Positions 15,707 to 24,013 of a DNA stretch of 64,000 nt are shown here, in pieces; the first letter of the stretch is position 1, and the number at the start of each line of letters is the position of its first letter. Below the pieces are notes generated by a model. That model was not told the origin of the DNA. It made no database searches and saw nothing but the letters and a program-made list of their open reading frames with translations. This stretch comes from Xanthomonas massiliensis (GTDB taxonomy: Bacteria > Pseudomonadota > Gammaproteobacteria > Xanthomonadales > Xanthomonadaceae). The position numbers and the translations under genes were made by a program. The stretch is from NCBI RefSeq assembly GCF_900018785.1, contig NZ_FCOY01000005.1, positions 124,001 through 188,000 on the forward strand, written 5' to 3'.

Positions 15707-18418
15707 ATGAGCATCAACCTGAAGACCCTGATCGGAAAACTCGACGACACCTGCCGCCGCGCGGCCGAGCGCGCCGCCAGCCTGTGCATGGCGCGCGGCC
15801 ATTATGAAGTCGACCTGGAGCATCTGTTCCTGGCGCTGCTGGAGGAAGAGGACAACGACTTCACCCTGGTCGTGCGCCGCGGCGGCGTCCAGCCGGAGGA
15901 ATTGCGGCGCGACCTGGAGGCCGAGATCGGCCGCTTCCGTAGCGGCAATGCGCGTACCCCGGTGTTCTCCCCGCACCTGCCCGCGTTGTTCGAGCACGCC
16001 TGGCTGATCGCATCGCTGGACTCGCATGCGCCGAGGATCCGCAGCGGCCACCTGCTGCTCGCTCTGCTGGCCGATGCCGAGCTGGCCCAGTTGGCCCGTC
16101 GCGGCTCGGCGGCATTCGCGCGGCTGAAGACCGATGAACTCAAGCACGATTTCGATCGTCTTACGCACGGTTCCGTCGAGGCACGGCCGGGCGATCGCAC
16201 CGATGCCGGAGAAGCCGACGCTGGCGCCGACCCGGCTTCCGCGCCCGGGCCGGCACGCACGCCGGCGCTGGACCAGTTCACCCACGACCTCACCGCACGC
16301 GCGCGGGAGGGCCGGATCGATCCGGTCATCGGCCGCGATGGCGAGATCCGCCAGGTCATCGACGTGCTGATGCGGCGGCGCCAGAACAACCCGATCCTCA
16401 CCGGCGAAGCCGGCGTGGGCAAGACGGCGGTGGTGGAAGGCCTGGCGTTGCGCATCGCCGCCGGGGAGGTGCCGCAGGTACTGCAGGGCGTGGCGCTGCA
16501 CGTGCTCGACCTGGGACTGCTGCAGGCCGGCGCCAGCGTCAAGGGCGAGTTCGAGAACCGCCTGAAGAACGTGATCGACGAGGTCAAGAAGAGCCCGCAC
16601 CCGATCATTCTGTTCATCGACGAGGCCCACACGATGATCGGTGCCGGCGGTACTGCCGGACAGAACGACGCGGCCAACCTGCTCAAACCGGCGCTGGCAC
16701 GGGGCGAACTGCGCACCATCGCCGCCACCACCTGGAGCGAATACAAGAAGTACTTCGAGAAGGACGCCGCGCTCGCCCGCCGCTTCCAGGTGGTCAAGGT
16801 GGACGAGCCCAGCGAGCCGCTGGCCGCGGCCATGCTGCGCGGCATGGTGCCGTTGATGGAACGGCACTTCGGCATCCGCGTGCTCGACGAGGCGGTCACC
16901 GAGGCGGTGCGCCTGTCGCATCGCTACATCAGCGGCCGCCAGTTGCCGGACAAGGCGGTGAGCGTGCTCGATACGGCCTGTGCCAGGGTGGCCCTGGGAC
17001 GCAGCGCCACGCCCGCGCTGATCGAGGAGGCCGGCAAGCGGCTGGAGCGGATCGATGCCGAGCTGGCCGCGCTGGGCCGCGAGACGGCCGGCGGCGCACG
17101 CGGGCACGGGGAACGCATCGCCGAGCTTCAGGCCGAACGTGCGGTCGTGCAGGCACGGCTGGAAACGGACCAGGAACGCCTGGAGCGCGAGCGGGGACTG
17201 GCCGACCGGATATTCGCCCTGCGCGCCCGCATGGAGCAGGCCGCCGATGGTGCGCCCGCCCTGGACGCCCCCGAAGCATCGGCCAAGGGCAAGGGACGCC
17301 GCTCGCGCGCGGAGGCGGCCGCTTCGGCCGAACAGCAGGAACTGGATGCCCTGCTCGGCGAACTGCATGCACTGCAGGGGGAGTCGCCGATGGTGCCGCT
17401 GCAGGTGGACGGCACCGTGGTGGCCGAGATCGTCTCGGCCTGGACCGGCATCCCGCTGGGGCGCATGGTAAAGGACGAGCTGCGCGTGGTGCGCCAGCTG
17501 CGCGACCTGCTCGCCGAGCGCGTGGTCGGCCAGGCCCACGCGCTGGAAGCCATCGCCCAGCGCGTGCGTACCGCGGCCGCGCGCCTGGAGGACCCCAACA
17601 AGCCGCGCGGGGTATTCATGTTCGTCGGCCCCTCCGGCGTGGGCAAGACCGAGACCGCGCTGGCGCTGGCCGACATTCTCTACGGCGGCGAGCGCAAGCT
17701 GGTCACCATCAACATGAGCGAGTACCAGGAGGCGCACAGCGTCTCCGGGCTCAAGGGATCCCCGCCCGGCTACGTCGGCTATGGCGAGGGCGGGGTGCTG
17801 ACCGAGGCGGTGCGGCGCAATCCCTACAGCGTGGTGCTGCTGGACGAAGTCGAGAAGGCCCATCCGGACGTGCTGGAGATGTTCTTCCAGGTATTCGACA
17901 AGGGCGTGATGGACGATGCCGAAGGCCGCGAGATCGATTTCCGCAATACGCTGATCATCCTCACCTCCAACGTCGGCTCGGCACAGATCATGCAGGCGTG
18001 CCTGAACAAGCCGGCCGCGGAACTGCCTTCGCCCGACGACCTGGCCGAAAGCCTGCGCCCGGTGCTGGCGCGCAGCTTCAAGCCGGCGTTCCTCGGGCGC
18101 ATGAAGGTGGTGCCCTACTACCCCATCGGCGACGACGTGCTGGCCGCGATCATCGACCTCAAGCTCGGGCGCATCCGCGATCGCGTGGCCGCCAACCACA
18201 AGGCCAGGTTCCAGTGGGACGACGCCCTGGTGGAGGCGGTGCTGGCGCGATGCACCGAGGTGGATTCGGGGGCACGCAACGTCGACCACATCCTCAACGG
18301 CACGCTGCTGCCGGAGATCGCCGAATCGGTGCTGGCGCGCATGGCCGAAGGCAGCGGCATCGGCTCGATCAAGGCCACCGTCGGCAAAACCGGAGGTTTC
18401 CGATACAAGATCGCCTGA
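15707..18418 (+). CDS. clpV: T6SS sheath-recycling AAA+ ATPase ClpV (TssH)
   Basis: 903 residues. ClpV is a Hsp100 hexamer that disassembles contracted TssBC sheaths. Visible parts: an N-domain from MSINLKTLIGKLDDTC to about residue 145; a Pro/Ala-rich linker around 165-185; and NBD1 with Walker A GEAGVGKT (about 232) and Walker B ILFIDEAHTM. A Clp/Hsp100 middle region with an acidic/Ala-rich low-complexity insertion sits near residue 515-545. NBD2 has GPSGVGKTE and pore loop GSPPGYVGYGEGG, and a D2-small domain ends the protein. The start at 15707 follows GCAAGGAG. An in-frame extension upstream is open but overlaps tssG. Confidence 0.97.
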   Translation: MSINLKTLIGKLDDTCRRAAERAASLCMARGHYEVDLEHLFLALLEEEDNDFTLVVRRGGVQPEELRRDLEAEIGRFRSGNARTPVFSPHLPALFEHAWLIASLDSHAPRIRSGHLLLALLADAELAQLARRGSAAFARLKTDELKHDFDRLTHGSVEARPGDRTDAGEADAGADPASAPGPARTPALDQFTHDLTARAREGRIDPVIGRDGEIRQVIDVLMRRRQNNPILTGEAGVGKTAVVEGLALRIAAGEVPQVLQGVALHVLDLGLLQAGASVKGEFENRLKNVIDEVKKSPHPIILFIDEAHTMIGAGGTAGQNDAANLLKPALARGELRTIAATTWSEYKKYFEKDAALARRFQVVKVDEPSEPLAAAMLRGMVPLMERHFGIRVLDEAVTEAVRLSHRYISGRQLPDKAVSVLDTACARVALGRSATPALIEEAGKRLERIDAELAALGRETAGGARGHGERIAELQAERAVVQARLETDQERLERERGLADRIFALRARMEQAADGAPALDAPEASAKGKGRRSRAEAAASAEQQELDALLGELHALQGESPMVPLQVDGTVVAEIVSAWTGIPLGRMVKDELRVVRQLRDLLAERVVGQAHALEAIAQRVRTAAARLEDPNKPRGVFMFVGPSGVGKTETALALADILYGGERKLVTINMSEYQEAHSVSGLKGSPPGYVGYGEGGVLTEAVRRNPYSVVLLDEVEKAHPDVLEMFFQVFDKGVMDDAEGREIDFRNTLIILTSNVGSAQIMQACLNKPAAELPSPDDLAESLRPVLARSFKPAFLGRMKVVPYYPIGDDVLAAIIDLKLGRIRDRVAANHKARFQWDDALVEAVLARCTEVDSGARNVDHILNGTLLPEIAESVLARMAEGSGIGSIKATVGKTGGFRYKIA

Positions 18419-18466
18419 CTTTGAGGTAGAAGTAGCCCCTACAGTCGAAACGACAAGGAGAGTGCC

Positions 18467-18823
18467 ATGGATTTCTACGGATACGACCGTGCGGCCGCCA
18501 CCGCCCGCTGCGCCAGCCTCGCGCATGGACAGCCCGGCAGCAAGGCGGACCGGCTGTGCACCTGGAACCGCGTACGTCCCGAACACGTGGTCCAGCTGCT
18601 GCAGGAAGCGTCGGCCGAGGCCCGCGCCGAGGCCCGCAGCCTGGCCGGGCTCATCTCGCGCACGCCCTGGCGCATCCAGGTGCAGGCGCCGGTGGCCGGC
18701 AAGGCCAACCAGCTGGTGAGCAACGTGCGCGAGATCGCGCTGTCGGCAGCGGGCCGCGAGTATCGCCTGCAGTGCACCCAGACGCCTTTCCTCCGGCTCG
18801 AGCGCATCGTCCAGGTGGGTTGA
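18467..18823 (+). CDS. Small T6SS-linked protein of unknown function (orf118)
   Basis: 118 residues, ATG at 18467 after CGACAAGGAG. It begins MDFYGYDRAAATARCASLAH, has a predicted amphipathic helix EHVVQLLQEASAEARAEA (about 40-57), and a C-terminal beta-like half with a Cys (LQCTQTPFLRLERIVQVG). No signal peptide or membrane segment is visible. The position between clpV and vgrG in a tight same-strand operon suggests a role in VgrG or effector loading, but I do not recognise the family. Confidence 0.7.
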   Translation: MDFYGYDRAAATARCASLAHGQPGSKADRLCTWNRVRPEHVVQLLQEASAEARAEARSLAGLISRTPWRIQVQAPVAGKANQLVSNVREIALSAAGREYRLQCTQTPFLRLERIVQVG

Positions 18824-18875
18824 GTCCCGTGCGGCCCGGCATTTCCGGCCGCTTCCATCGCAGGGAGCGCGAACA

Positions 18876-21611
18876 ATGAATCCGGTCGATACGGTCCTGT
18901 CGTGCCTGCGGGCGCTGCCGTCCCAGCAGGGGCGATCGATGCGGCTGCATACGTCGTTGGGCGGCGAACGGTTGGCGGTCGAGACCCTGTCCGGGCTGGA
19001 GCAGGTCGATGGTGCTGGCTTCCGCCTGGTGCTGACGGCGCTGTCGGCGGAGGCGGGCCTGGACCTGGACGCACTGCTCGGCCGTCCCGCACTGTTGCAG
19101 CTGCTCACCGCCGATGCGGGCCTGCGGCCGTTCCACGGCCAAGTCACCTCCGCCGAGCTGGTCGGCAGCAATGGTGGCCTGGCGCGCTACCGGTTGGTCC
19201 TGGAGCCCTGGCTGTCGTTGCTGGGGCAGCGCGTGGACAGCTACGCATTCCAGGACATGAGCGTGGTGGAGATCGTCGAGAACGTGTTCTCCGACTATGC
19301 CGGCCTGGGCACGCTCGCGCCGCGGTGGCGCTGGGACCTGGCGGATGCGTCCGTGTACCGCAAGCGCAGCCTGTGCACCCAGTACCAGGAAAGCGATCTG
19401 GCGTTCGTGCAGCGCCTGCTGGCCGAGGAGGGCATCGCCTACTGGTTCGAGCACCGGGGCGAGGCGGACAGCGACGGCTTGGGCGAACACGTCCTGGTGC
19501 TGGCCGACCACGCACCGGCGTGGCACGAACTGGGGACGGTCCGCTTCCATCGTGCGGATGCCACCGAACGATCCGATGGCGTGCAGGGCTGGCAGGATGC
19601 GCGGCGCTGGCGCACCGGCCAGGTGCTGCGTGCGAGCTGGGACTATCGCAGCCTGGAACTGGGGCTGGCGCAATCCAGCGCACCGATGGCGGGCCTGATG
19701 TCGGCCGAGGACGTGGACATGGGCGCGCCGTATGGCTGGCCCGATACCGCCAGCGGCGAGCGCCTGGCGCGTCGGCACCTGGAGGCCCTGCAGGTGCCGG
19801 CGCATACCGTGCAGGGACAGGGCTCGTGGCGGCAACTGGCGGCCGGCGGCCGCTTCGTGCTGACCCAGCACCCGCAGGCCGGGAACGACGGCTACGCCTG
19901 CCTGCAGGTGTGGCACCGTGCCCGCAACAACCTCGGCGCCGAGGTGTTCGATGCGCTGGAACAGGCGCTGGGTGCCGTTGCCGCGCCCGGCCTCGCGCTG
20001 CCTGCCACGCTGGCCGGCCATGCATGCATCGCGGACGAATCCTGGCCGGAGGTCTACCAGAATCGTTTCGTGGCACTGCCGGTATCGGTGGCCTATCGCC
20101 CAAGGACCGAGGACGACCGTGGCGTGCGCCTGCATCCCCGGCCCACGGTGGCAGGCACCCAGAGCGTGATCGTGGTCAGCGATGGCGAACCGGCCCTGGC
20201 CGATCGCGACCATCGCATCAAGGTGCAGTTCCCCTGGCAGCGCGGCGCCGACGCCAGCAGCGGGCAGGCGCATCCAGCAGGCGAGGACAACGCTCCCGGT
20301 CTCGGCAGCGCCTGGACCTGGGTCCGGGTGGCCACGTCGTGGGCCGGCGACAACTGGGGCGGGGTGATGCTGCCGCGCAAGGGCCAGGAAGTGCTGGTGG
20401 CGTTCCTGGAGGGCGACATCGACCGGCCGGTGGTGGTGGGCAGCGTCTACAACGGCCGCGGCCAGGCCGATGCGGCGCACAACCAGGTCGGCGGCGGTGG
20501 TGCCGGGGCCACCGGCAACGCGCCGTCGTGGTTCGACGGCAACGAGCATGCCGCGGTATTCACCGGGTTCAAGAGCCAGGCGCTGGCGCACAGCCAGGAC
20601 GGCAGCGGCGGCTACCAGCAGCTGCGGCTGGACGACACCCCGGGACAGGGCCGCGCGCAGCTGTCGACCACGCAGCAGCAGAGCGCGCTGACGCTGGGCC
20701 ACCTGAAAGGCGGCCAGGACAACGTGCGCGAGGGCGAGCGCGGCTACGGCACGGAACTGTCCACGCAGGCACGCGGTAGCGTGCGCGCCGGCCAAGGCCT
20801 GCTGCTGAGCAGCGAGCCCGGCCACCAGCAGCTCAGCGCCGAGCAGGCGCAGGCGCAGCTGGCCGAGGGCCAGCAGCTGCTGCAGGCGCTGGCCGCGGCC
20901 GCGCGCGGGCAGCAGGCGCAGCTGCCCGAGGAGCCGCAGGCGTTGCCGGCCGATACCTCATGGACGGCGCTGCACGGCAGCCTGCAGGCGACGCAGCAGG
21001 GCAGCGCGGCCGGCGCGATCGCCGGCGGCGACGGCCAGGCGCCGGGCTGGAGCGCGCCGGTACTGCTGGGCAGCGGCCAGGCCGGGGTGATGAGCCTGAC
21101 CCCAGCCGACCAGGGCTGGGTATCGGGCACGCAGACGGTACTGACCGCGGGCACCGCGCTGAACTGGCTGAGCCAGGGCCAGCTGACCCTGGCGGTGGCG
21201 GGCGGGCTGGTGCTCTACACCCAGGGCAGCGAAGCGGCCAGCGGCAGCCCGACCCAGGAGCGCGGCATCGCCCTGCACGCCGCGCAGGGCAAGGTCAGCG
21301 CACGCGCGCACCGCAACGCAGCCAAGCTGGCGGCGAAGACCAACGTGAGGATTGCCAGCACGGAGGCCGGCGTGGAGATCGCCGCGCCGAACAGGCACCT
21401 GCTGGCCGCCGCGGCCGGCGCCTACATCCGCATCGAGGGCGGCAACATCGAGCTGGGCGCGCCGGGGACGGTCGAGTTCAAGGCGACGAGGAAAGAACTG
21501 ACCGGGCCGAAAAGTGCCTCGATGGAACTGCCACCCCTGCCTGAAAGCGATTTTTGTATCCCATGCTTCATTCAGGCGGCAAGGGCGGGAGGGGCGCTGG
21601 TCCCGGCATGA
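18876..21611 (+). CDS. vgrG: T6SS spike protein VgrG (TssI)
   Basis: 911 residues. Trimeric VgrG caps the Hcp tube and carries effectors. The N-terminal gp27-like region (to about 370) includes YQESDLAFVQRLLAEEGIAY. The gp5-like OB fold contains WVRVATSWAGDNWGGVMLPR and GQEVLVAFLEGDIDRPVVVG (about 480-525). A Gln/Ala-rich connector (640-690) leads into a DUF2345 beta-helix (about 760-880). The end, DFCIPCFIQAARAGGALVPA, is a short tail of the sort recognised by DUF4123 adaptors; there is no fused toxin. Its stop overlaps the DUF4123 ATG (ATGA). No PAAR tip gene follows. Confidence 0.95.
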   Translation: MNPVDTVLSCLRALPSQQGRSMRLHTSLGGERLAVETLSGLEQVDGAGFRLVLTALSAEAGLDLDALLGRPALLQLLTADAGLRPFHGQVTSAELVGSNGGLARYRLVLEPWLSLLGQRVDSYAFQDMSVVEIVENVFSDYAGLGTLAPRWRWDLADASVYRKRSLCTQYQESDLAFVQRLLAEEGIAYWFEHRGEADSDGLGEHVLVLADHAPAWHELGTVRFHRADATERSDGVQGWQDARRWRTGQVLRASWDYRSLELGLAQSSAPMAGLMSAEDVDMGAPYGWPDTASGERLARRHLEALQVPAHTVQGQGSWRQLAAGGRFVLTQHPQAGNDGYACLQVWHRARNNLGAEVFDALEQALGAVAAPGLALPATLAGHACIADESWPEVYQNRFVALPVSVAYRPRTEDDRGVRLHPRPTVAGTQSVIVVSDGEPALADRDHRIKVQFPWQRGADASSGQAHPAGEDNAPGLGSAWTWVRVATSWAGDNWGGVMLPRKGQEVLVAFLEGDIDRPVVVGSVYNGRGQADAAHNQVGGGGAGATGNAPSWFDGNEHAAVFTGFKSQALAHSQDGSGGYQQLRLDDTPGQGRAQLSTTQQQSALTLGHLKGGQDNVREGERGYGTELSTQARGSVRAGQGLLLSSEPGHQQLSAEQAQAQLAEGQQLLQALAAAARGQQAQLPEEPQALPADTSWTALHGSLQATQQGSAAGAIAGGDGQAPGWSAPVLLGSGQAGVMSLTPADQGWVSGTQTVLTAGTALNWLSQGQLTLAVAGGLVLYTQGSEAASGSPTQERGIALHAAQGKVSARAHRNAAKLAAKTNVRIASTEAGVEIAAPNRHLLAAAAGAYIRIEGGNIELGAPGTVEFKATRKELTGPKSASMELPPLPESDFCIPCFIQAARAGGALVPA

Positions 21612-22456
21612 GCGGCTCGCGCACACTGACGGGATTCATCCTGTTCGACAGCGCGATCGTGCCGTTGGACCGCATCGTGTCGATCATCGATGACGGGTAT
21701 CCGGGCCATTGCCTCTATGCCGATTGGGGGGAGGAGGCGAAAAGCGTCTCGCCCTGGCTGCTGGCCCCGTCGTCCCGGGTTGCCGAACTCGTCAGGGACC
21801 TGCGTGAGGGCGGGCAACACGCGCATGGCGTGTCGCGACTGGCGACGTCGGCATCGGCCGATGCGATCGTTCTGCACCTGCGCAGGTTGCAGACAATGTT
21901 TGCGGACCGGAAACGATATTACCTGCGATACGCCGATGCACGCGCGTTCTCCGATCTTTGGAGCGTTCTGGACCCGGCGCAGCGCCGTGCGCTGCTCGGC
22001 CCGATCGCGGCATGGGAAGCCAGCGCTGCCGGCGAATCCAGCCGGTACATTGATCCGGACGATGGCCGGACGTTGGCCCAATCCGTCACGTTGCCCCTGC
22101 GGCTGTCATCCCGCCAGTTCGGCGAACTGCTGCGGGCACAGCGCGATACGCAGAGATGGTCGATATGGCTGAAAACGCAGCCGCAACTGTGCGAAGGATA
22201 CTCGCCGGCGGAACTGCGCAAACTGTCCCGCCTGACGGGTGAATGGCTGCGCGCGCAGGGTGCGCTGCCTGAACGGGTGGTGCAGGCGGTCGGCGTGGCG
22301 GTGCTGCGCAGCGGAGGGGAAGTCCTGGGCCATCCGGAATTTGCCGACAAGGCGCGGCACGGTGCCGTCGGCGATCCTGTCCCCCGAAAGCATCCGCGGC
22401 CATGTCCGCCGGATACGCACTGCGACAAACAATGGACGGAGGTCAAGGAGCCATGA
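21608..22456 (+). CDS. DUF4123 VgrG-effector adaptor, C-terminal tail matching a DUF3304 gene
   Basis: 282 residues, ATG at 21608 inside the vgrG stop. The N-terminal half (LTGFILFDSAIVPLDRIVSI through YLRYADARAFSDLWSVLDP) is a DUF4123 domain, the Tap/TEC-type chaperone that couples a cognate effector to VgrG. The last 28 residues are odd. GDPVPRKHPRPCPPDTHC and then DKQWTEVKEP closely match the C-terminus of the next gene (DPIPRKNPWHVYPADAHC, NKQWTEVKEP), and the last roughly 80 bases are similar at DNA level. That end seems to derive from a deleted DUF3304 copy. Its stop overlaps the next ATG. Confidence 0.85.
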   Translation: MSGSRTLTGFILFDSAIVPLDRIVSIIDDGYPGHCLYADWGEEAKSVSPWLLAPSSRVAELVRDLREGGQHAHGVSRLATSASADAIVLHLRRLQTMFADRKRYYLRYADARAFSDLWSVLDPAQRRALLGPIAAWEASAAGESSRYIDPDDGRTLAQSVTLPLRLSSRQFGELLRAQRDTQRWSIWLKTQPQLCEGYSPAELRKLSRLTGEWLRAQGALPERVVQAVGVAVLRSGGEVLGHPEFADKARHGAVGDPVPRKHPRPCPPDTHCDKQWTEVKEP

Positions 22457-22974
22457 TCGATCACGAAGGGGAATGCCGTCGCACGATCCGCTGGCTCTTG
22501 TTGTCGCTGCTGGTCGTTGTCGGTGGCGGCTGCAAGGCGCAGGAGGAAAAGATCGGTGTGGGCATCACCGGGCTGGACCATCTGGCCGATCACCTGAGCG
22601 TGCAGGAATTCTCGGTGGACGGCTATAGGGCTGGGCGCGCCGGAGGAGGGGGTGGAACGGTCTGCTGCGCGATGCTGCCGGCCAAGTGGCGCCCGGGCTT
22701 GAGCGTCCGCGTGGACTGGCTGGAGCAGAACTGGCGTGATTGCAGTTATAGGGAACGGCATCGGCAGGTGCCAGTGGAAAGGTACGACGAGATTGGAACG
22801 TTGTGGGTCCATTTTCTGACGAATGGCAATGTTCGCGTGATTGTGTCGAATCCCGGGCCGGGAAATCCCGACTATCCCGGTCCACATGATCCGATTCCGC
22901 GGAAGAACCCTTGGCATGTTTATCCGGCAGACGCGCACTGCAACAAACAATGGACGGAGGTCAAGGAGCCATGA
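22453..22974 (+). CDS. DUF3304 lipoprotein A, predicted immunity protein
   Basis: 173 residues. N-terminal arginines, hydrophobic run LLLSLLVVVGGG and Cys27 indicate an exported lipoprotein, though Gly at -3 is a weak lipobox. The rest is DUF3304: VSVQEF-like strand, GGGGGTVCCAMLPAKWRPGL, VERYDEIGTLWVHFL and VRVIVSNPGPGNP. DUF3304 lipoproteins often neighbour T6SS lipases, and outer-membrane or periplasmic lipoproteins are the usual antidotes to Tle enzymes, so an immunity role is inferred. The start overlaps the DUF4123 stop (ATGA). Copy A has a unique middle (VRVDWLEQNWRDCSYRERH) and unique tail relative to B and C. Confidence 0.82.
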   Translation: MIDHEGECRRTIRWLLLSLLVVVGGGCKAQEEKIGVGITGLDHLADHLSVQEFSVDGYRAGRAGGGGGTVCCAMLPAKWRPGLSVRVDWLEQNWRDCSYRERHRQVPVERYDEIGTLWVHFLTNGNVRVIVSNPGPGNPDYPGPHDPIPRKNPWHVYPADAHCNKQWTEVKEP

Positions 22975-23492
22975 TCGATCACGAAGGGGAATGCCGTCGC
23001 ACGATCCGCTGGCTCTTGTTGTCGCTGCTGGTCGTTGTCGGTGGCGGCTGCAAGGCGCAGGAGGAAAAGATTGGCGTGGGCATCACCGGGATCGATCATC
23101 TGGCCGACCATCTGAGCGTGCAGGAATTCTCGGTGGACGGCTATAGGGCCGGGCGCGCCGGAGGAGGGGGTGGAACGGTCTGCTGCGCGATGCTGCCGGC
23201 CAAGTGGCGCCCGGGCTTGAGCGTGGAGATACGCTGGAACGTGACCAACTGGCGTGACTGCGACGGTCAGGAGTTCGTGCGGCAGGTGCCGGTGGAAAAA
23301 TACGACGAGATTGGAACGTTGTGGGTGCATTTTTTGACGAATGGCAATGTTCGCGTGATTGTGTCGAATCCGGGTCCGGGGAATCCTAAGTACATGGGTC
23401 CACATGATTCGATTCCGCGGAAGCGTCCGTGGCAGGAATACTCGCTGGACGAGAGTTGCAAGCGCAAGGAAGAGCTGGAGAAGAAGTCATGA
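22971..23492 (+). CDS. DUF3304 lipoprotein B, mosaic of copies A and C
   Basis: 173 residues with the same signal region and Cys27 as copy A; residues 1-103 are almost identical in all three copies. From there it is patchwork. EIRWNVTNWRDCDGQEFVRQ matches copy C, the next block (YDEIGTLWVHFLTNGNVRVI through NPGPGNP) matches copy A, and the tail RPWQEYSLDESCKRKEELEK matches C again. This points to recombination between neighbours rather than simple divergence. The gene starts inside the stop of A (ATGA) and ends over the start of C. Function as for copy A: predicted envelope immunity protein. Confidence 0.82.
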   Translation: MIDHEGECRRTIRWLLLSLLVVVGGGCKAQEEKIGVGITGIDHLADHLSVQEFSVDGYRAGRAGGGGGTVCCAMLPAKWRPGLSVEIRWNVTNWRDCDGQEFVRQVPVEKYDEIGTLWVHFLTNGNVRVIVSNPGPGNPKYMGPHDSIPRKRPWQEYSLDESCKRKEELEKKS

Positions 23493-24013
23493 TCGATCAC
23501 AAAGGCAAATGCCGTCGCACGATCCGCTGGCTCTTGTTGTCGCTGCTGGTCGTTGTCGGTGGCGGCTGCAAGGCGCAGGAGGAAAAGATCGGTGTGGGCA
23601 TCACCGGGCTGGACCATCTGGCCGACCATCTGAGCGTGCAGGAATTCTCGGTGGACGGCTATAGGGCTGGGCGCGCCGGAGGAGGGGGTGGAACGGTCTG
23701 CTGCGCGATGCTGCCGGCCAAGTGGCGCCCGGGCTTGAGCGTGGAGATACGCTGGAACGTGACCAACTGGCGTGACTGCGACGGTCAGGAGTTCGTGCGG
23801 CAGGTGCCGGTGGATCGGTATGAAGAAGCTGGACATCTGTGGATACATTTTCTTGCGAATGATTCGATCCGAGTCGTGTCTTCCGGGCTGTATGCGCCGG
23901 AAAGTCCGAGCTATCCCGGTCCACATGATCCGATTCCGCGGAAGCGTCCGTGGCAGGAATACTCGCTGGACGAGAGTTGCAAGCGCAAGGAAGAGCTGGA
24001 GAAGAAGTCATGA
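23489..24013 (+). CDS. DUF3304 lipoprotein C, predicted immunity protein
   Basis: 174 residues, same signal and Cys27, with two early charge changes (MIDHKGKC against MIDHEGEC). It shares the middle and tail of copy B but has a private segment, DRYEEAGHLWIHFLANDSIR followed by VVSSGLYAPESPSYPGP. In A and B the matching place is the NGNVRVIVSNPGPGNP strand. This is the copy directly coupled to the effector: its TGA overlaps the effector ATG (ATGA at 24010-24013). By the usual rule that the cognate immunity gene abuts the effector, it is the best candidate antidote; that is inference. Confidence 0.82.
   Translation: MIDHKGKCRRTIRWLLLSLLVVVGGGCKAQEEKIGVGITGLDHLADHLSVQEFSVDGYRAGRAGGGGGTVCCAMLPAKWRPGLSVEIRWNVTNWRDCDGQEFVRQVPVDRYEEAGHLWIHFLANDSIRVVSSGLYAPESPSYPGPHDPIPRKRPWQEYSLDESCKRKEELEKKS

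Noticed and set aside
15653-19171. Leftward 1172-codon open frame opposite clpV
   Set aside because: Antisense shadow of clpV, orf118 and vgrG; the composition (repeated GAL, QAR, HRR) has no protein signature.
18876-21611. VgrG as an evolved toxin carrier
   Set aside because: After the DUF2345 region only about 30 residues remain, without catalytic motif, so it is a plain spike and not a VgrG-toxin fusion.
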